A stretch of DNA of 64,000 nucleotides from Corynebacterium yudongzhengii (GCF_003065405.1 NZ_CP026947.1:1736001-1800000), one strand, 5' to 3'. Shown: positions 26,272 through 34,657, counted from the stretch's first letter. The notes: generated by a model not told the origin, from the letters alone. Translations and numbers: made by a program.

Positions 26272-27051
26272 ATGAAGCACATCGGCAAGGTAGCCACCGC
26301 CGCGCTGACCTCTGGCGCACTCGCCCTTGCAGTCGCACCGGCAGCAGGCACCCAGGTTGCAGGCCAGAAGCACACGCTGTCCCTTCCCCCCAGCTGCTTT
26401 CCGGATAGAATCGTACATCACCAAGACCGAACTGGATTTCTCCTGCACGAACTGGACGAACTGGACCATATTTACGAATCAGACGGTCGAGTCCAACTGT
26501 CTAACATCGACATCGAAGCCGAAGGCGACCGGGGGCCTTGGGATGTAACCTTCACCATTCCTAAAGGTACTGAAGCAGGAGAATACACCTTTGGAATCTA
26601 CAACCCTGCGTACCAGGCCGTGACCTTTGAATGCGACGAGGCCACCGTCATAATTGACGAGCCGGACAACGACCACGACGAGAACCACCACCACGACGAG
26701 AACCACCACCACGACGAGAACCACCACCACGCCGAGAACCACCACCACGCCGAGAACCACCACCACGCCGAGAACCACCACCACGCCGAGAACCACCACC
26801 ACGCCGAGAACCACCACCACGCCGAGAACCACCACCACGCCGAGAACCACCACCACGCCGAGAACCACCACCACGCCGAGAACCACCACCACGCCGAGAA
26901 GCACGACCACGCTGACGAAGTTGCCGCCACCACCGACCGTGGTATCGGCGCCAACACCGGTAACAACTCCGTTGCAGTCGGTGTCGCCGCGCTGGCTCTC
27001 GCCGGCCTGATCGGCTCCGCCGCTTTCGCAGCGCGCCGCTTCTTCGCCTAA
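26272..27051 (+). CDS. Surface protein B: secreted, histidine-rich repeat protein with sorting-type tail
   Basis: 259 residues. A signal peptide (MKHIGKVATAALTSG to about residue 25) is followed by a roughly 100-residue region with an Ig-like look, rich in Asp and aromatic residues. Twelve hexapeptides come next, three DENHHH and nine AENHHH (residues 136-207), followed by AEKHDH. GANTG lies at 226-230, then a hydrophobic stretch and the basic end RRFFA. The tail resembles a sortase signal with a non-standard motif. The His repeats would bind zinc, nickel or copper; that is inference from composition. It is the only intact copy of the three paralogs and follows the sortase gene by 175 bp. Function otherwise unknown. 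Confidence 0.85.
   Translation: MKHIGKVATAALTSGALALAVAPAAGTQVAGQKHTLSLPPSCFPDRIVHHQDRTGFLLHELDELDHIYESDGRVQLSNIDIEAEGDRGPWDVTFTIPKGTEAGEYTFGIYNPAYQAVTFECDEATVIIDEPDNDHDENHHHDENHHHDENHHHAENHHHAENHHHAENHHHAENHHHAENHHHAENHHHAENHHHAENHHHAENHHHAEKHDHADEVAATTDRGIGANTGNNSVAVGVAALALAGLIGSAAFAARRFFA
26677..26910 (+). repeat. 18-bp minisatellite encoding DENHHH/AENHHH
   Basis: Twelve tandem 18-bp units (26677-26892) of the form G(A/C)CGAGAACCACCACCAC, three with GAC and nine with GCC as first codon, plus a degenerate thirteenth (26893-26910). The units are otherwise identical. That implies recent expansion and probable length variation between isolates; any change keeps the frame. Confidence 0.95.
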
Positions 27052-27083
27052 AAAGATCCGGCGGCGCTAACCGGCGCTAACTA

Positions 27084-27120
27084 AACGCCACCTCCCCACG
27101 CTCGGGGCGGTGGCGTTTTC
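27084..27120 (+). terminator. Terminator of surface protein B
   Basis: AACGCCACCTCCCC pairs with GGGGCGGTGGCGTT, followed by TTC. Near-identical to the terminator at 24330. Confidence 0.82.
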
Positions 27121-27596
27121 GCGTTTCACCTCCTGATTTCCCGGCGCAAAGAGCTTACCCGCGTGGACTTGCCCCAGTGTGAAGAGTGTCGACGGCAGAC
27201 CCTCGCTAGTTCCGTTCAAAGTAAATCGGGCTCGAAAAATCTCTGCCACACAGTCGTCATTTCAGCTCCAGAATCCACCAGGATTACAGCTGTCGAGCCC
27301 CGACCGGCACACATTGTTCGGCGAACCTGTGAGCGCTAGCCAGACATGACAGCGAGCATTTCAACCGTGGGACCCCAAATTCAAACCCGTAGTTCCCCGA
27401 AACCGCTCCCCTTTGATCCCCGCACCGAAGGGTCAAACACTTGAACGATGCCGCTACCCCGCCGATCCCCCCACAGCAAGTCCCATCGTTACCTCCACCT
27501 CGAATGACAGCCTCTGTGATAAAGCCTTTAAGAGACAGAGAAACAGTTCAGAAAACCTTGTGCGACACGCGCGATAAGAAACAACCAATGTTTCCT
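27121..27596. other. Gene-free gap between surface proteins B and C
   Basis: About 475 bp with no supported coding region, RNA or repeat. It must contain the promoter of gene C, but no clear -35/-10 pair was found. Confidence 0.5.
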
Positions 27597-27673
27597 ATGT
27601 GACTAATGCGACTACTGGTGTTTACCGCAAGGAGTACGCCAGACCATTCTCATACTCTTGGAAGGAAGAGCAC

Positions 27674-28839
27674 ATGAAGCACATCGGCAAGGTAACCACT
27701 GCCGCGCTGACCTCTGGCGCACTCGCACTCGCAGTTGCACCGGCAGCAGGCGCACTGACCGACGAATACACGGCAACTTTTCGCATTTCCTGCGACAGCC
27801 ACTACGTCGGCGATTTCGGAAAATCTTGGGTCACCATCGACGAAACCGGTAGAACAACCCCGCTAGACGGACAGTTGACGCGTGATCAGCGCAGGGCGAG
27901 CCTAACCTTCACCCCGCCGAGCGAATCCGGCGACTACAGAATCGAAGTACGTGACGGCAGCGGCGAGCTAGCAGCCGACTACTACTGGGAAACGATCACG
28001 GTGAACGACGACGGTAGCGTCGAACGCACTGGCCCCGAGCGCGAACCAATCGATAAGGACGGCCCGTACGAGTTCGGAAACAACTGGAGCGACTTTTCCC
28101 GCACCCCACTACCGCCACCCGGGATGGCCTTGTCACCCTGCCAGAAAACTGCTACCCGGAGGAGGGGCAAACCGTCACGCTGTTCGACCCCGAAGATGAA
28201 GAGTACGAGAACACCTACTTCATCAGCGACGCCTTCGGAGCGGTCGAAGGTGACACCCTCAACTTCAACAAAGAGATCAAGCCTGGCACCTACGTGCTCA
28301 GCTACTTCCATCCAGGACCCTGGAGCGGCGCCTACGCCGAATGTGCAATGGTGACCGTCCCTGGAGAGGAAATCAACGACAACGATGACGAAGGCAACGG
28401 CGAGACCGGCACCGACCGCTCCTCCGCCGGTCTCCTGCTGCCGGCGCTGCTCCTGATCGGTTCCAGCTACTGGTTCCTGAACCAGGACGGCTCGACCTAC
28501 GTCTCCTCCGAGGACCGCATCCACAAGACCCCGACCGAGGAAGAAAAGACCGTCTCCGACAAGCTGCTCGAAGACAACGCCGACGAGGTCATCAAGCAGG
28601 CCGAAGCAACCCCGGACGAGCACACCGCCGAGCACGCCAAGCCCGTCGCCGACACCCCGGCCGGCAAGGACGGACACGACGCAGCCGTTCACGCCGACCA
28701 CGACGATGCCGCCCACGACGACGAGCGCGGCATCAGCGCCAACACCGGCAGCAACGCCTTCGCCGTCGGCCTGGCGTCCCTCGCTTTCGCCGGACTGATC
28801 GGCGCCGCAGCCTTCGCCGCGCGCCGCTTCCTCGCCTAA
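27674..28839 (+). pseudogene. Surface protein C: two-domain secreted protein, frameshifted
   Basis: Opens with the shared signal peptide (MKHIGKVTTAALTSG) after GGAAGGAAGAG. An N-terminal Ig-like domain (FRISCDSHYVGDFG to YYWETITV) follows, and the frame is lost near 28110. The other frame continues with DGLVTLPENCYPEEG, a second Ig-like domain ending ECAMVTVPG. It then has the same AGLLLPALLLIGSSYWF hydrophobic segment and acidic region as copy A, and RGISANTG, a hydrophobic stretch and RRFLA. Intact length would be about 388 residues. A single indel between 28098 and 28122 explains the break. Like A and B it resembles a sortase substrate. Confidence 0.8.
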
Positions 28840-28879
28840 ACCGAGAAAGCCCCTCTGTGACACCAGTTGCCACCGACGA

Positions 28880-28914
28880 GCGCCTCCCGCCCAACCAGGG
28901 GCGGAGGCGCTTTT
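28880..28914 (+). terminator. Terminator of surface protein C
   Basis: GCGCCTCC(C)GCCC pairs with GGGCGGAGGCGC and is followed by TTTT. It differs in sequence from the shared terminators of A and B. Confidence 0.78.
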
Positions 28915-29102
28915 CGCGTCTCCGGCCAGCGCGGCGGCGGGCGGCAACATCGCTTCGGCGATTCGCCGCGCATCGCTGCCGGCAGATTCCTTCCCCCCTC
29001 ACCTAGCCAGCTGTTGTCAGTGAGACTCGAGTAAGCAGTTGTTTAGATTGGGATACATGTGTTCTACCTGCATCTCCAGCACTGACAGGAGTCCACAGGC
29101 CC

Positions 29103-30031
29103 GTGACCGACGATAAGCACATCCTTTCCCGCCGTTCCATCTTGAAAGCCGCCGGCATCGCGCTCGCCGCCGGCGCCGTCGGCAGCAGCGCCCTCCCCCG
29201 CGCCCACGCGCAAAACCGCGTTCTGGGCACCGTGATCAACTACGCCGCCGGCGTCCCCAGTGCCGCGTCCGTGAAAGCGGTCGGACACGTGGGCGCCGTC
29301 CGCTACGTCTCCCAGCCGCGGCCGGGCACCGAAAGCTGGATGACCGGCAAGCCCGTGAAGCTGAACGAAACCCGCGACTTCGCGGCCCAAGGGCTCTACA
29401 CCGCCAGCGTGTACCAGTACGGCAAAGGGACACCGCCGACTGGTTGCGCGGTGCCGCCGGAGCGACCGTCCACGCGCCGCAGGCCATCGCCCTGCACGCC
29501 GCCGCCGGCGGTCCGACCGGAGTGCCCATCTACGTCGCCGTCGACGACAACCCCACGCGCACTCAGTACACCAACCAGATCAAGCCGTACCTCGCCGCCT
29601 TCGAAACAGCCCTCGCGGCCGCGGGCTACAGCATGGGGATCTACGGCAACTACAGCACCATCGACTGGGCGATCGCCGACGGCCTCGGCGACTTCTACTG
29701 GCAGCACAACTGGGGCTCGGGCGGCCGCATCCACCCGCAGATCCACCTGCACCAGGTCCGCATCGACAAAGACACCGTCGGCGGCGTGCGCGTGGGCATC
29801 AACAACGTCTACCAGGCCAACTGGGGCCAATGGCAGCCCGGCGCGGCAGCCCATCCCGCGCCGCCCCGGCAGGAAAACAACCGGCCGGCGCCGACACCGG
29901 CGACCGGCACCCGGTCGGGCGCGGACGGTTCCAGCATCCCGGACATCAACATCAACGGCTCGTCCGTCTCCGGCGAACAAATCAAGCAGGGCGCCGACAT
30001 CGCCGCGCAGCTCGCGCAGCACCTACGCTAG
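29103..30031 (+). pseudogene. DUF1906 (Rv2525c-like) Tat-secreted protein, copy 1, frameshifted
   Basis: A GTG start leads into a twin-arginine signal (SRRSILKAAG to ALPRAHAQ), then the DUF1906 glycoside-hydrolase-like domain (VINYAAGVPSAASVK). The frame breaks after YQYGK near 29427, apparently by loss of one base, and resumes as DTADWLRGAAGATVHAPQ to the stop at 30031. Compared with the intact paralog at 34658 (313 residues) the order of motifs is the same: IYVAVDDNPTR, GIYGNYSTIDWAI, YWQHNWGS. Rv2525c is a Tat-exported protein linked to cell-wall homeostasis in mycobacteria. The convergent serine-hydrolase neighbour is also damaged, so this pair is decayed as a unit. Confidence 0.82.
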
Positions 30032-30077
30032 CCGAGGGGGGCATAACGCTCGGCAGCCAGCTTGCGGCCGAGAACCG

Positions 30078-30974
30078 CTAGTCCATCTTGCCGGCGAGCT
30101 GCGCGTCGACGAACTCCGTCAGCTCGTCTGCGGTGCCGTTGACGGCCGCGGCGGCCACCCATCCGTCGCCGTAACTGACGGAGGCGTGCAGGTCGCGGGC
30201 GTCCGACCACGCCCATTTCGAGCCGATCTCGCCGTCGAGTTCCACCGTGCCGAAGTCCTGCGCGTAACCGTCGGCCGCCACTGAGTCGGCCGTCGCCATC
30301 GCCAACAAGATGGGATGCGCCGGATTGTCCTGGCGCAGCGCCGCGATGAACATCGCCACGTCGTACGTCGAGGTCCGCGACACTCCCCACCGGTCTCCCG
30401 ATTTGGTCGACGACAACCCGTATTCCTCGGCGACGTGGTCGATGGCGTCGGGGTACTTGCGGAACAACTTCTCGGCGGTGCGGTCGCTGGAGTCTCTGAC
30501 CATCTCCAGCGCGCTCGTCGCCTCCTGCGGCTTTCCGTGGTCGAGGACGTAGTTAGCCAGGTAGAGCTTAATCAGGCTCAGCGCCGGGCGGGCGAAACGC
30601 TGCGTCGCGGTTCCGGTGATCTCGCCCGTCTCCAAGTTGATGAACGTCGCCTGGGCGCCGTCCCAATTTTCCTCGTAGTCCACCTCGGTGGGCTCCAGCT
30701 CGGGCAGATCGCCGCCAAACTCGTCGGGTTCGCGGACATCCGGCTTCGGGGCGGGCACGGGTTCCTCCTCGTCGGCCGCCGGCGCGGTTACGATGGTCGC
30801 GGACAACGGGCGTTCTTCGTCCTCGCTACTGGCGGTCGCGCCCTGCGCCCACACAATCGGGATCGCGGCCGTCGCCACGGTTAGGATCAGCGCAAGGCTG
30901 ACCCCCAGGGCGGGAAAACGGCGGCGCGCACGCCTCGGATACTTAGGGCGTGTCTGACAATTGAGGGAAAGCAC
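30078..30974 (-). pseudogene. Serine hydrolase (beta-lactamase-like fold), copy 1, 5' end cut by IS5-family element
   Basis: The body from RPKYPRRARRR onward has a signal anchor (LGVSLALILTVATAAIPIV), the SLIK tetrad (Ser-x-x-Lys), an RDSSDRTAEKLF second motif and GSKWAWSD in the place of the KTG box. It is paralogous to the intact gene at 35596. The original start appears to be an ATG at 31902 (MVHRP), now separated from the body by the IS at 30946-31886, inserted 16 nt into the gene. A new Met at 30974 inside the IS is in frame, so a protein with IS-derived residues at its N-terminus could still be made if transcribed. Function within the penicillin-recognising hydrolases is unknown. Confidence 0.75.
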
Positions 30975-31886
30975 GGCATGGGATCCTGGCTCCCGTGTCG
31001 CGTTTCCAATTGTTGACTGATGCCCAGTGGGAGATGGTCGCCGACCTCCTACCTCGTCGTACGGGCAGAAAAGTCCGACCCTTCTCCGATCCCCGGCAGA
31101 TGCTCGAAGGCATCCTCTACCGCCTGCGGGTGGGCATCCCCTGGCGGGATCTGCCGGACTGTTTCGGTTCCTGGCAGACGGTCTACACCTGGCACAACCG
31201 GATGGCCAGAGACGGCACCTGGAATGTCATCCTCGAGCGTATGATCGCCCAGGCTGACGCCGAAGGCCTAATCGACTGGTCGGTGTCGGTGGATTCCACG
31301 ATCAACCGGGCGCACCAGCACGCCACCAACATCACGCGGGTCACAGGGGGCTTCGTCGAATTACAACAACCCCCTGGCCGAGCCGCCTGATCACGCGGTC
31401 GGCCGATCCCGGGGTGGGTTGTCCACCAAGATCCACGCCCTGGTCGACGGTCACGGGCTACCCCTGACCATCATCCTGACCGCAGGTCAGCGCGGTGACT
31501 GCCCGGTATTGATCCCATTGCTGGAACGCCTGCGGGTGCCCAGGACAGTGGGCCGCCCGCGCACCCAGCCCGATGAACTCCGGGCGGATAAGGCCTACTC
31601 GTCGCGGGCTGTACGCAGATACCTGCGCGAACACAGAATCACGGCAACCATCCCGGAGAAGAAGAACGTCATCGCGGCCCGCAGGCGGAAAGGCTCGAAG
31701 GGTGGGCGGCCGCCCTCCTTCGACGCCGAGTCCTACAAGGGCCGTAACGTGGTGGAACGGTTCTTCGGCAACCTCAAACAGTGGCGAGGCCTGGCCGCCA
31801 GGTTCGACAAACTCGCACTCGTCTACCGGGCGGGCGTGATGGCCGTCGCGGTCATGATGTGGCTGCGGAAATTGTCAGACACGCTC
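30946..31886 (+). mobile_element. IS5-family (IS427-group-like) insertion sequence
   Basis: About 941 bp. The left end GGGCGTGTCTGACAATT (30946-30962) matches the inverted right end GAGCGTGTCTGACAATT (31886-31870) at 16 of 17 positions. TA flanks both ends and is the probable target duplication. The two overlapping-frame transposase ORFs are listed separately. The transposase stop TAG uses the flanking TA. Confidence 0.85.
30995..31390 (+). CDS. IS5-family transposase, N-terminal part (orfA)
   Basis: 131 residues from a GTG start (MSRFQLLTDAQW). The DUF4096-type N-terminal region includes YRLRVGIPWRDLP and TWHNRMARDGTW. The first DDE aspartate is in WSVSVDSTINRAHQH. The frame ends at 31390 after a GGGGG tract (31346-31350). 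Continuation in another frame is provided by orfB. Confidence 0.85.
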   Translation: MSRFQLLTDAQWEMVADLLPRRTGRKVRPFSDPRQMLEGILYRLRVGIPWRDLPDCFGSWQTVYTWHNRMARDGTWNVILERMIAQADAEGLIDWSVSVDSTINRAHQHATNITRVTGGFVELQQPPGRAA

Positions 31887-31889
31887 TAG
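31419..31889 (+). CDS. IS5-family transposase, C-terminal part (orfB)
   Basis: 156 residues in the frame shifted by +1 (or -2) from orfA. Homologous sequence in this frame begins earlier, at NYNNPLAEPPDHAVG (about 31359), so the joint is between 31346 and 31360. It carries the second DDE aspartate (PDELRADKAYSS) and the glutamate region (NVVERFFGNLKQWRGLA). Either a programmed frameshift makes the full enzyme or the copy is dead. Confidence 0.82.
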   Translation: MSTKIHALVDGHGLPLTIILTAGQRGDCPVLIPLLERLRVPRTVGRPRTQPDELRADKAYSSRAVRRYLREHRITATIPEKKNVIAARRRKGSKGGRPPSFDAESYKGRNVVERFFGNLKQWRGLAARFDKLALVYRAGVMAVAVMMWLRKLSDTL

Positions 31890-33561
31890 GGCGATGCACC
31901 ATGTGACGCCACCACGTCGATGAGTGGATTTCAGCGACGAGACCGCCATCAAGCTCTTGGTCCGCGATCTCTTGATCGGTCTGCTCTCGTCCACGGGCGT
32001 CGAGGACCTCATTCCACCATTTTTGCCGGGCGGTCGCTACGTCGTCATCAGTCCGTTGAGACCATAAAATTTGCCGCTTCCCTTTGCTGGCCTGTTCCCA
32101 TTCGAGCCAGATACGCCAGTGGGCGGGGATGCTCACCGTGTTCACCTCACCGTTTTCCATGTCAGCGACGGCGAGGCCATCATCTTCGAGCCACGCATCC
32201 CAAGTGCGCGGATTCTTCCAAAACCAGCGCGGGACGTTGTCACTCTCCACTAGGTCGTTGAGGTACTCGAAGGGAGTGATGTTTCTCCCCCGCGCTTCTT
32301 TAGTGTTCACACCTCCAGCGACTTCCGCGCCAATCTTCGCGGCCACGTCCATCGTCGCCTTCTGCAGATAGCTACCGATAAAATCAGCTCCCCCGTCGTC
32401 AACGGGACGTAGATCAAAACCGGATGAACCGGGGGTCGGCATCCCGGCCTTGACGACCCCCTTGGTCCAGCGATAAAACCAGCTATAACCGAGGTATCCA
32501 CCCGCCACAAACTGACGATGAACGTCAGTGACGTCGTCGACGTCAATGTCCAGAAGGTCGGCAACGACACGGCAGGTCACGGCCTCAGAGATCGGGCGAT
32601 AAGAACAGATCACCGTGTGAATGTGGACGTGCCAACCACTGCCGCCTTCTTTCGGATCACCCCATGTAACTTCCACAGCACGGATGGTTCCACCGATACC
32701 AAGCCGGTCCCGGTCCCCCTGTTTCTCCGGGTACTCGTACAACTTGCCCTTCACGCGCTTCGTACGCGCTTTAGTTCCCGTCCAGGCGTGCGTGCCCACC
32801 ACTTCTCGCCAGCCTGCCGAAACAGCCTCCCAGACTTGGTCCAGGCTGTGGCTGGCGTGATGGCGGACCGTAAGTGTAGCCATCCATGCCTGTCCCCCGG
32901 TTCGTCGCACTTGGTCCAGCGCCGCGCCAATCTCCAACGAACGCCTCATGGCAATCACCGCGGAACATCGTGGGCAGGCCCAGACGCTACCGCAGTGCAG
33001 AAGTCCCGAGTAGCCTGCCCCAGTCTGGCCACGCCGGATACCGACCCGGTCCGCAGCGGGCGCACCACTGTCAGGGTCCAGGCGTAACATCCGTCCGCAC
33101 TGTCGCACTCCACGCATTGTGCTCGCTCCCCAAAGCGCGGCACGAGCGACATAACGAACTCGACGGCGTCGGTGAATGTCCGAAATACTGCTTTTCGTTT
33201 CCGCTGGTCCAGCGGTTTCCACGCAGTAACTCCTATTACTATCAAGCTTGCCAGCACCGGTGCCTTTCTCCCCCTTCGGGGGAACGCCCACTGCGCTGAT
33301 CGCTCTGCTTCCGTCGCTCCCGTTGCTTGCGCCGCGTGCGTCGCTGCCGGTCGGGGTCGTTGCACTTGCGGCTTGCGCTGCGGCCTGACGGCCGTTCGCG
33401 CCGCACCCTCCGTCGGCGGTCGCTCCTTCGCGGCGCTGCGCGTTGGTCGCTGTGGTCGCGTCGCTGCTTGTGGGCGGCGCGGGGATAAACTTGTCGGCGG
33501 CGTGGTCGACGCCGGCGTTGGTGACGCGGACGCGGTCGTAAGAATGGTTTGCGGATGACAT
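31852..33561 (-). CDS. rep: Rolling-circle replication initiator (pIJ101-type Rep, HUH endonuclease)
   Basis: The frame gives 569 residues. The first 120 are low-complexity, so the true start may lie further in. The core has a zinc-binding-like CGSVWACPRC (Cys190, 196, 199), MATLTVRHH (motif 1), the metal-binding HVHIH at 311-315 (HUH motif) and YLQKATMD with Tyr398 as candidate nicking residue. This layout matches Rep of small actinobacterial rolling-circle plasmids and integrative elements. It nicks the double-strand origin and primes leading-strand synthesis. The last 12 or so residues are encoded by the adjacent IS, so the native stop is gone; before the IS insertion the frame ran into the serine hydrolase. 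Lies just inside attR. Confidence 0.83.
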   Translation of the reverse strand: MSSANHSYDRVRVTNAGVDHAADKFIPAPPTSSDATTATNAQRREGATADGGCGANGRQAAAQAASATTPTGSDARGASNGSDGSRAISAVGVPPKGEKGTGAGKLDSNRSYCVETAGPAETKSSISDIHRRRRVRYVARAALWGASTMRGVRQCGRMLRLDPDSGAPAADRVGIRRGQTGAGYSGLLHCGSVWACPRCSAVIAMRRSLEIGAALDQVRRTGGQAWMATLTVRHHASHSLDQVWEAVSAGWREVVGTHAWTGTKARTKRVKGKLYEYPEKQGDRDRLGIGGTIRAVEVTWGDPKEGGSGWHVHIHTVICSYRPISEAVTCRVVADLLDIDVDDVTDVHRQFVAGGYLGYSWFYRWTKGVVKAGMPTPGSSGFDLRPVDDGGADFIGSYLQKATMDVAAKIGAEVAGGVNTKEARGRNITPFEYLNDLVESDNVPRWFWKNPRTWDAWLEDDGLAVADMENGEVNTVSIPAHWRIWLEWEQASKGKRQILWSQRTDDDVATARQKWWNEVLDARGREQTDQEIADQELDGGLVAEIHSSTWWRHMVHRPRACLTISAATS

Positions 33562-33701
33562 GAGATGTCCGTTCCTCTCATGCCTGGCGTGGTCCCGTGG
33601 TGGTCCCGGCGGGGCCGGTCCCCGTGGTCAGGATGGCCTGTCATGGCCCACGTGATCTAGGTGACCTGCGGTTTTCCGATAGTCAGTGAGGTGACCCCGA
33701 T
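33562..33701. other. Rep upstream region, candidate origin
   Basis: 140 bp between the Rep start and attR, rich in GGTCCCG/CGGGACC-like inverted motifs (33590-33625). This is where a double-strand origin would be expected for a Rep of this type, but no known nick-site sequence was recognised. Confidence 0.35.
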
Positions 33702-33747
33702 TCTCCTAAAGCGGGTGTCGCAGGTTCGAATCCTGCCTGGGGCGCTT
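33702..33747 (+). repeat. attR: second 46-bp copy of the tRNA-Arg 3' half
   Basis: Identical to 22567-22612. No acceptor 5' half precedes it, so it is not a second tRNA gene; it marks the right edge of the integrated element. Confidence 0.9.
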
Positions 33748-33815
33748 ATAAGATAGCCCGCCTACAGTGCGCTTCCTGTATGAATGCCTGCCCTGCCGGA
33801 TCTCGTGGACATCTC

Positions 33816-33938
33816 TTAGGGTGCGGGTGGATTGTCGGTAGAATCTCCCATCCTTTCCTGAATACTCGCAAAGGCCGGATAGACGAGAAAGAGGGCAAGG
33901 AATAGGCCCGCCCACTTAGCGAACGTCATGATCTTCAT
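33816..33938 (-). CDS. Possible 40-residue membrane protein
   Basis: MKIMTFAKWAGLFLALFLVY leads into one membrane helix and a short polar tail. There is no strong ribosome site, and I do not recognise the sequence. It lies just outside attR with no neighbour on its strand. Small single-helix peptides of this look are frequent by chance in GC-rich DNA, so it is offered tentatively. Confidence 0.3.
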   Translation of the reverse strand: MKIMTFAKWAGLFLALFLVYPAFASIQERMGDSTDNPPAP

Positions 33939-34100
33939 GACCCTGCTCGCTTGCCTGCTTAGCGTGCCGGGTTGGATCACATGGCCCCTCCTCGCAGTTA
34001 CCGGGATGACCTGATTCACCGAGCCGGCAAATCGACCCCCGTGAACACGCGGGCGGAAAAGAATTACAGGACCGCCGACTAGGGGTGCTGAGCTAGGAAA

Positions 34101-34375
34101 CCCACCTACGCGGCTATGCCGCCGCATAGTACGGACCGGATTTTACGCACGTGCGTAAAAACCTCCGTCGGTTACCCCTTGCGAGCGTCCCCGTTGCCGA
34201 TTTTTCAGTGCGGCGAGCACCGATGCCACCACGCTCGGACCCTGCGGGCGGAAAGCCTGCTGCGCCGCCAGGGCCTAGAGCTTAGTAAACAGGGCCGGAT
34301 GGCTGCTACCACTTACCCGGAAACCAGGGCTACCGCCTTCCCGGAGAAGCGCCACCAACAAACCGCGTCCGACAC
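34101..34375. repeat. Second locus of the TTACGCACGTGCGTAA repeat
   Basis: The palindrome TTTTACGCACGTGCGTAAAA (34141-34160) follows CTATGCCG.CGCATAGT.CGGACCGG, as in the 7.1-kb locus. The segment 34205-34375 (GCGAGCACCGATGCC, CCTGCTGCGCCGCC, GGATGGCTGCTACCA, ACCCGGAAACC) parallels 7460-7630 in order. No gene is supported from 33939 to 34657. The similarity marks a dispersed non-coding family 27 kb apart, one copy on each side of the integrated element. Confidence 0.7.
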
Positions 34376-34657
34376 ACTCGAACACAGATGCTTAAAGGAA
34401 GAACCTTGAGGGACGGAAATTCGGGACATTTTCCGTGCACAAATTCTTAAAGGACGCCCCCTTCAAGCTTCTTCCTACAAGCATTTACGAACTCCTTTTC
34501 GAATAAGACCCAGCACACATGCCACCAGACAATCCCCAAGCATCGCCTCTCCCCTAGCATCGCCCACCGCGTGGGACTATTGTTACGAGATGTCATCAGT
34601 GGGGAGTATGTGACAAGACGGCACTCCCCTGCCATGCAGCAAAGGAGTCAGCCCGCC

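Larger units (their letters stand above)
22567..33747. mobile_element. Integrated element at tRNA-Arg(CCU), about 11.1 kb
   Basis: DNA between the two 46-bp repeats of the tRNA-Arg 3' half. In order it holds about 850 bp without a gene, surface protein A (broken), a sortase-like gene, surface protein B (His-rich), surface protein C (broken), a DUF1906 gene (frameshifted), a serine-hydrolase gene hit by an IS5-family element, and a rolling-circle Rep gene near the right end. Rep plus tRNA att sites fits integrative plasmid-like elements of actinobacteria. I see no integrase, excisionase or transfer gene. Integration must have used an integrase now lost or supplied in trans, or the repeat arose by plasmid recombination. 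Confidence 0.8.

Noticed and set aside
26677..26910. CRISPR-like tandem repeat
   Set aside because: Units are contiguous, without spacers, and in frame with a protein; no cas genes in the window.
26479..26966. Long minus-strand frames with VVLGVVV or WWWFSA repeats
   Set aside because: They are antisense readings of the 18-bp His minisatellite and follow its periodicity only.
33702..33747. A second tRNA-Arg gene
   Set aside because: Only the 3' half is present; the acceptor 5' strand and D arm are missing, so it is the att repeat.
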